Shown piece after piece: positions 32,840 to 36,939 of a stretch of DNA of 36,939 bases (positions within the stretch are counted from its first letter, which is position 1; each line of letters starts with the position of its first letter). Origin of the DNA: Gemmatimonadota bacterium (GTDB lineage Bacteria > Gemmatimonadota > Gemmatimonadetes > Gemmatimonadales > Gemmatimonadaceae). The DNA lies in contig JAJTGR010000023.1 in the NCBI GenBank assembly GCA_021299375.1, positions 1 to 36,939 on the forward strand. Direction: 5' to 3'. The translations under genes and the position numbers were made by a program. The notes under the pieces were generated by a model. That model did not search any database. It was not told the origin of the DNA and was given only the letters and a program-made list of their open reading frames with translations.

Positions 32840-34444
32840 ATGACCAACCACATCATCAAGAAGTATGCGCTGCCGGTGGGGCTCGCCCTGGTGGCGGCCT
32901 CCTGCCAGGACCTGGACGTCGTCAATCCCAACCGGCCCGACGCGGCGCGTGCCACCGCGCAGCCGCTCACGACCGAGACGTTCGTGGCCACGTCGTTTCG
33001 CACCTGGTGGCCGGTGGCCGGACACGACGACTATCCCTCGTGGGCCTTCAGCACCATGGCCCGCGAAATCACGTCCGGCTTCGCCGACTTCGGCCAGCTC
33101 GAGCTGTCGGCCGAGCCGCGTCAGGGGTGGAACAACAGTCAGGTGAACGTCCGACGGTTCGTGAATGAGACGCCGTGGTACCAGCTCTACCGCACCATTT
33201 CGTCGGTGAACGACGTGGTGGCGGCGGTGAATCGTGGGCTGGTGATCGAAACGCCCGTCCGCACCGCCCGTGCCAAGGCCATGGGCAAGCTGATGCAGGG
33301 GCTCTCGTACGGCCATCTCGCGTTCTACTTCGACAAGGGCCCGATCATCGACGAGTCCACGCGCCTCGATACGGTGCGGACGCCGGTGTTCTCGGATTAC
33401 AAGGAGCTCGGCGCCTACGCCATCCGCCAACTCGACTCCGCCATCGCCCTCGCCGGTGCGAACCCGTCGATGACGTTCCCGGTGGACGCGTGGCTCTTCC
33501 AGAGCATGACCCGCGACCAGTTCGTGCGCTTTGCCAACTCGTATGCCGCGCGCATCCTGGTCTACAACGCCCGCTCGCGCGCCGAGCGGGCAGCGGTCAA
33601 CTGGCAGGACGTCATTCGCCGTGTCGATGCCGGTATCACGCAGGACTACGCGCCGACCGCGCAGCCCGACATCCTCTGGGATGACTGGAAGCGTCTGGTG
33701 GCCCGGCTGCGCACCGCCGGCCGGCCGTCCGACTTCGGGCGCCCGAGCTACTGGCTGATCGGCCCGGCCGACTCCACCAACGGCTGGGTGAACTGGGTCG
33801 CCACGCCCAACGACAATCGCCAGCCGTTCCAGATGCGTACACGCGACCGCCGTATCCAGGGCACCACCGGCCCTGCCTCAGTCGGCAAGTACGTGGGGTA
33901 CAACCTGAACAACATCTTCGCCGCCGACCGCGGTACCTACCGCTGGTCGCACTACTTCTATCGGCGGAACGGCGTGGACCTCACGTGGCAGACGGGCCCG
34001 CAGACGGCCATGACGGTGGCGGAGATGGACCTGCTCAAGGCCGAAGCGCTCATTCGCCTGGGGCGTGCGGCCGAAGCGGTGCCGCTGATCAACAAGTCAC
34101 GGGTGGCCAATGGCGAGCTGCCGCCGGTCACGCTCGACGGTCCGCCCAATGAGCCGGGGTGCGTGCCGCGAAAGGAGAACGGCGCTTGTGGCAGCCTGTG
34201 GGATGCCCTGCGGTACGAGAAGGGCATCGAAGGCCTCGGCACCAACGGCGTGATCGCGTTCCTCGATGCCCGTGGCTGGCAGACCCTGCCGGAGAACACG
34301 CCCATTCACTTCCCGATCCCGGGGCGTGAACTGGCCACCCTCCAGCTGCCGCTGTACACCTTTGGCGGACCGGGCGGGCAGGGCAGTGCGCCGGCGCGTG
34401 ATCCGGAGCGGTGCCCGGTGACGGGGCTGGCGCGGTGCCCGTGA
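32840..34444 (+). CDS. SusD/RagB family outer-membrane lipoprotein
   Basis: A 534-residue surface lipoprotein that caps the SusC barrel and binds the ligand. The signal KKYALPVGLALVAASC gives lipid-attachment Cys22, followed by QDLDVVNPN, the usual SusD start. TPR-like helices are visible (WYQLYRTISSVNDVVAAVNR, LMQGLSYGHLAFYFDKGPII, AMTVAEMDLLKAEALIRLGR followed by AAEAVPLINKSR). The C-terminus includes LRYEKGIEGLGTNGVIAFLD and THFPIP-like IHFPIPGREL. It is co-transcribed with susC and closed by an intrinsic terminator at 34483. Several cysteines near the end (CVPRKENGACG and PERCPVTGLARCP) are unusual and could form disulfides. Confidence 0.94.
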   Translation: MTNHIIKKYALPVGLALVAASCQDLDVVNPNRPDAARATAQPLTTETFVATSFRTWWPVAGHDDYPSWAFSTMAREITSGFADFGQLELSAEPRQGWNNSQVNVRRFVNETPWYQLYRTISSVNDVVAAVNRGLVIETPVRTARAKAMGKLMQGLSYGHLAFYFDKGPIIDESTRLDTVRTPVFSDYKELGAYAIRQLDSAIALAGANPSMTFPVDAWLFQSMTRDQFVRFANSYAARILVYNARSRAERAAVNWQDVIRRVDAGITQDYAPTAQPDILWDDWKRLVARLRTAGRPSDFGRPSYWLIGPADSTNGWVNWVATPNDNRQPFQMRTRDRRIQGTTGPASVGKYVGYNLNNIFAADRGTYRWSHYFYRRNGVDLTWQTGPQTAMTVAEMDLLKAEALIRLGRAAEAVPLINKSRVANGELPPVTLDGPPNEPGCVPRKENGACGSLWDALRYEKGIEGLGTNGVIAFLDARGWQTLPENTPIHFPIPGRELATLQLPLYTFGGPGGQGSAPARDPERCPVTGLARCP

Positions 34445-34482
34445 CGCGGCGCTGAACTGGCCGCACAGAGAGTCAAGACAAG

Positions 34483-34528
34483 GGGAGGACAACCGGTTGC
34501 CGGCCTGTCCTCCCTTTCTCCTTTTCTC
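34483..34528 (+). terminator. Intrinsic terminator of the susCD operon
   Basis: GGGAGGACA (34483-34491) pairs perfectly with TGTCCTCCC (34506-34514). A second CCGG/CCGG stem lies inside, and a pyrimidine tract TTTCTCCTTTTCTC (34515-34528) follows. This is the only hairpin in the window with a proper T-rich tail. It starts 38 bp after the susD stop. Confidence 0.85.
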
Positions 34529-34543
34529 GGTGTTCTCTGCGCG

Positions 34544-34566
34544 GGCGGTTCAACAGTCCAACCGCC
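34544..34566 (-). terminator. Possible terminator hairpin after transketolase
   Basis: GGCGGTT (34544-34550) pairs with AACCGCC (34560-34566) around a 9-nt loop, starting 15 bp past the transketolase stop on the minus strand. No U-rich tail follows in that direction. It may stop transcription with help from Rho or the opposing susCD terminator. Confidence 0.4.
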
Positions 34567-34581
34567 ACCCCGAAGCCCGCG

Positions 34582-36618
34582 TCAGCGCACCAGCGCCGTC
34601 GCCGCCGCCGCGACCCGGTCCGCCGTGATGCCGTACTTCTCGTACAACGTCTGGTACGGCGCGCTGGCCCCGAACGTCTCGATGCCCACGACGGTGCCGT
34701 GATCGCCGACCCAGCGGTACCAGCTCACCGGATGCGCGGCCTCGACGGCCACGCGCGGTACGCCGGTCGGCAGGATGTGGTGGCGATACTCCACCGGCTG
34801 CGCGGCGAACAGCTCGAGGCTCGGGCAGCTCACCACCCGGGCGTGGATGCCGTGCCCCGACAGCTGCTCGCGGGCGGCGAGGGCGATTTCCACCTCCGAC
34901 CCGCTCGCCATGAGCACCACATTGGGCACGTGGCCCGCGGCGTCGGCCACGATGTACGCACCCTGCTTCACCCCAGCGCGCGCGCGCGCCGGCTCGCCGT
35001 GGTACGACAGCTTCTGGCGCGTGAGCACAATGGCGCTGGGGCCCGAGCGGTGATGCAGCGCCACGCGCCATGCTTCGCTCACCTCGTCGGCGTCAGCAGG
35101 ACGCAGCACGAGCAGGTTGGGGATGCAGCGGAGCGCCGCGAGGTGTTCCACGGGTTGATGCGTGGGACCATCCTCGCCCAAGCCGATGGAATCGTGCGTG
35201 AACACGTAGATAGCCTGCACTCCCATGAGGGCGGCAAGGCGGATGGCGGGGCGCATGTAATCGCTGAACACGAGAAACGTGCCGCCGTACGGAATGACGC
35301 CACCGTGCAGCCCCATGCCGTTCATGATCGCGCCCATGGCATGTTCACGAATGCCGAAATGGAAGTTGCGGCCGGCGGGCGTGGTCGCCGAGAAGACTTC
35401 GGCGCCCTTCACGACCGTGAGGTTGGAGCCGGAGAGGTCGGCACTGCCGCCGATGAGCTCCGGCACCACGGGCGCGATGCTGTTGATGACCACGCCGCTG
35501 GCTGCGCGGCTCGCCACGGTGCCGCTCTTGGCATCGAACGTGGGGAACGCGCTGTCGAGCGATGCCGGCAGTTCGCCGCGCATGCGCCGTTCGAACTCGG
35601 CGGCCAGCTCCGGGTGCGCCCACTGGTAGGCCTGCCAGCGCGTCTGCCAGTCGCCGTGCGCCTGCGCACGCTGCGCCGTGTGCTCACGCCAGTGCGCCAG
35701 CGCCTCGGAGGGGACATGGAACGGCTCGGTGCCCGGCCAGTTGTAGGCGGCCTTGGTGAGCGCGATCTCGGCGGCGCCCAGCGGTTCGCCATGCGCCTTG
35801 GCGGTGTCCTGCCGGTTGGGCGAGCCGAAGCCGATGTGCGTCTTCGTGATGATGAGCGTGGGGCGCTGCGTGTCGGCCTTGGCCTCGGCGATGGCGGCAT
35901 CGACGGCCGCAAGGTCGTTCACGTCGTACACGTGCAGCACCTGCCAGCCGTAGGCCTCGAAGCGCTTGGCGGCATCGTCGCTGCAGGTGAGGGCCGTGCT
36001 GCCGTCGATCGTGATGCCGTTGTCGTCGAAAAAGCCGATCAGCTTGCCCAGCTTCATGTGACCCGCGTAGCTCGCCGCCTCGTGCGAGAGGCCTTCCATG
36101 AGACACCCGTCGCCGGCGATGAAGTACGTGAAGTGATCGACGATCGTGTGGCCCGGGCGATTGAATGTGGCCGCGAGATGTGCCTCGGCGACCGCGAAGC
36201 CGACGGCGTTTGCCACGCCCTGCCCAAGCGGGCCGGTGGTGGTCTCGACACCCTGCGTGTGGTGCACCTCGGGGTGCCCCGGCGTCAGGCTCTCCCACTG
36301 CCGGAAGTTCTTGATCTCCTCCAGCGGCAGGTCGTAGCCCGCGAGGTACAGCGAGCCATAGAGCAGCATCGAGGCGTGCCCCACCGACAGCACAAACCGG
36401 TCGCGGTCGGCCCAATGGGGTGCGACGGGGTCATGGCGCAGGTGCTTCGTGTACAGCGCGTACGCGAGCGGCGCGAGCGCCATGGGGGTGCCGGGGTGTC
36501 CCGACTCCGCGGCCTGCACCGCGTCCATGGCCAGGGTGCGAACGGTGTCGATGGCGAGACGCACGGTCTCGGGCGACGAAGCGGACGGCGAACCAGCAAG
36601 GGGTGACGCAGCGGACAC
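34582..36618 (-). CDS. tkt: Transketolase
   Basis: A 678-residue thiamine-diphosphate enzyme that moves two-carbon units between ketose and aldose phosphates in the pentose phosphate and Calvin-type pathways; cytoplasmic dimer. Features in order: SGHPGTPMALAPLAYALY (H41), VGHASMLLYGSLYL, GPLGQGVANAVGFAVAEAHL, the ThDP motif GDGCLMEGLSHEA (from residue 169), FDDNGITIDG, GGSADLSGSN, FHFGIREHAMGAIMNGM (catalytic Glu), FTHDSIGLGEDGPTHQPVEH and the C-terminal SVEAAHPVSWYRWVG-like VAVEAAHPVSWYRW with GIETFGASAP. Length is standard. The start is GTG at 36618 with GGAG 6 nt upstream. It is monocistronic here, convergent with susCD. Confidence 0.97.
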   Translation of the reverse strand: MSAASPLAGSPSASSPETVRLAIDTVRTLAMDAVQAAESGHPGTPMALAPLAYALYTKHLRHDPVAPHWADRDRFVLSVGHASMLLYGSLYLAGYDLPLEEIKNFRQWESLTPGHPEVHHTQGVETTTGPLGQGVANAVGFAVAEAHLAATFNRPGHTIVDHFTYFIAGDGCLMEGLSHEAASYAGHMKLGKLIGFFDDNGITIDGSTALTCSDDAAKRFEAYGWQVLHVYDVNDLAAVDAAIAEAKADTQRPTLIITKTHIGFGSPNRQDTAKAHGEPLGAAEIALTKAAYNWPGTEPFHVPSEALAHWREHTAQRAQAHGDWQTRWQAYQWAHPELAAEFERRMRGELPASLDSAFPTFDAKSGTVASRAASGVVINSIAPVVPELIGGSADLSGSNLTVVKGAEVFSATTPAGRNFHFGIREHAMGAIMNGMGLHGGVIPYGGTFLVFSDYMRPAIRLAALMGVQAIYVFTHDSIGLGEDGPTHQPVEHLAALRCIPNLLVLRPADADEVSEAWRVALHHRSGPSAIVLTRQKLSYHGEPARARAGVKQGAYIVADAAGHVPNVVLMASGSEVEIALAAREQLSGHGIHARVVSCPSLELFAAQPVEYRHHILPTGVPRVAVEAAHPVSWYRWVGDHGTVVGIETFGASAPYQTLYEKYGITADRVAAAATALVR

Positions 36619-36681
36619 GAAGCGCTCCGGGGACTCGGTCGAGGGGCCGCGCGCGCCAGTCGACGGCGCGCCGCAGGCCCG

Positions 36682-36687
36682 AATCTA
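36682..36687 (-). promoter_or_regulatory. Candidate -10 box for transketolase
   Basis: On the minus strand TAGATT matches the -10 consensus at 4 of 6 positions and is the most AT-rich site upstream of tkt, about 63 bp before the GTG start. The -35 region is not convincing. The 14-bp tandem repeats begin about 30 bp further upstream. Confidence 0.25.
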
Positions 36688-36717
36688 GCCAATCCGTCCC
36701 ATTTCCGGCGCTCGTTA

Positions 36718-36801
36718 GCTCGCGCTCGTCAGCTCGCGCCCCCTGGCTCGCGCCCCCTGGCTCGCGCCCCCTAGCTCGCGCCCCCTAGCTCGCGCCCCCT
36801 A
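36718..36801. repeat. 14-bp tandem repeat, six units
   Basis: Five near-identical units GCTCGCGCCCCCT(G/A) at 36732-36801: two end in G, then three in A. A diverged unit (GCTCGCGCTCGTCA) precedes them at 36718-36731. The ordered G to A change suggests stepwise duplication. It lies upstream of the tkt promoter region and is a candidate variable-number repeat. Confidence 0.85.
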
Positions 36802-36939
36802 GCCTGCATTTCTCACCAGCTCGGCCAATTCAGACCGAGTGACGCGTGGTGAGCGTGGTGGCGGTGGGGTGTTGATCGCGGGGCGTGTTCGGCGAGTGAT
36901 TTGGCTTGCCGAGCGGGGCGATCGGCGGGTGACGGCCCC
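36799..36939 (-). CDS. Possible C-terminal end of an unknown gene, cut by the window edge
   Basis: On the minus strand the frame is open from the window edge to a TAG at 36799-36801. It reads INTPPPPRSPRVTRSELAEL, then VRNAG. The last 15 residues look protein-like, but the rest is Arg/Pro-rich and no family is recognised. The stop falls inside the last unit of the 14-bp repeat. It could equally be non-coding. Confidence 0.22.
   Translation of the reverse strand, partial: GAVTRRSPRSASQITRRTRPAINTPPPPRSPRVTRSELAELVRNAG

Noticed and set aside
36718-36801. A CRISPR array
   Set aside because: The units are 14 bp and directly adjacent with no unique spacers, so this is a simple tandem repeat.

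Overview
This is a high-GC bacterial chromosome segment. It carries an adjacent SusC/SusD outer-membrane uptake pair, a secreted sortilin-type BNR-repeat protein, many lipoproteins and signal peptides ending in 'AQ', and a COG4757-type hydrolase. That mix is typical of Gemmatimonadota (Gemmatimonas-like soil or water bacteria). The assignment is an inference from gene content, because no rRNA, tRNA or other phylogenetic marker is present. Genes lie on both strands in short operons. No phage, CRISPR array or intact insertion sequence was seen.

Layout. 1-1.3 kb: a truncated short-chain dehydrogenase divergent from an HxlR regulator, with a good promoter and an operator-like palindrome between them. 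1.3-5.5 kb: a possible transposase scrap, a coupled membrane protein/COG4757 hydrolase pair, a secreted serine hydrolase and a DinB protein. 5.5-11.5 kb: a large BNR-repeat exoprotein, then a decaying stretch with an internally deleted alpha/beta hydrolase pseudogene open in frame into the BNR gene, an orphan 346-residue protein, and a frameshifted yceH (DUF480) pseudogene. 11.5-14.8 kb: an SRPBCC protein, an NhaP-type antiporter, a phosphodiesterase-like lipoprotein and a DUF4342 protein. 15-17.4 kb: a sulfatase and an OB-fold lipoprotein, with a duplicated palindrome after the sulfatase.

17.5-24.2 kb: an aminoglycoside phosphotransferase closely resembling APH(3')-II, a two-gene module (63-residue protein plus nucleotidyltransferase), a compact RidA/MATE efflux/PIG-L deacetylase operon, an HDOD-GAF signalling protein and a rhomboid protease. 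24.2-34.5 kb: an ACS-family MFS transporter, an FAD amino-acid-oxidase-like enzyme divergent from an ornithine cyclodeaminase/N-acyl-D-amino-acid deacylase operon, then susC and susD, closed by a clear intrinsic terminator. Together these genes could import acylated or D-amino-acid-containing compounds through SusCD, deacylate them, and oxidise or reduce the released amino acids. That joint role is an inference from adjacency. 34.6-36.9 kb: transketolase, preceded by a 14-bp tandem repeat and possibly the end of another gene.

I did not find a clear-cut new defence or mobile system. The best leads are the APH(3')-II homologue, the SusCD/D-amino-acid locus, the nucleotidyltransferase pair, the orphan protein at 9.7-10.7 kb and several well-formed palindromes.
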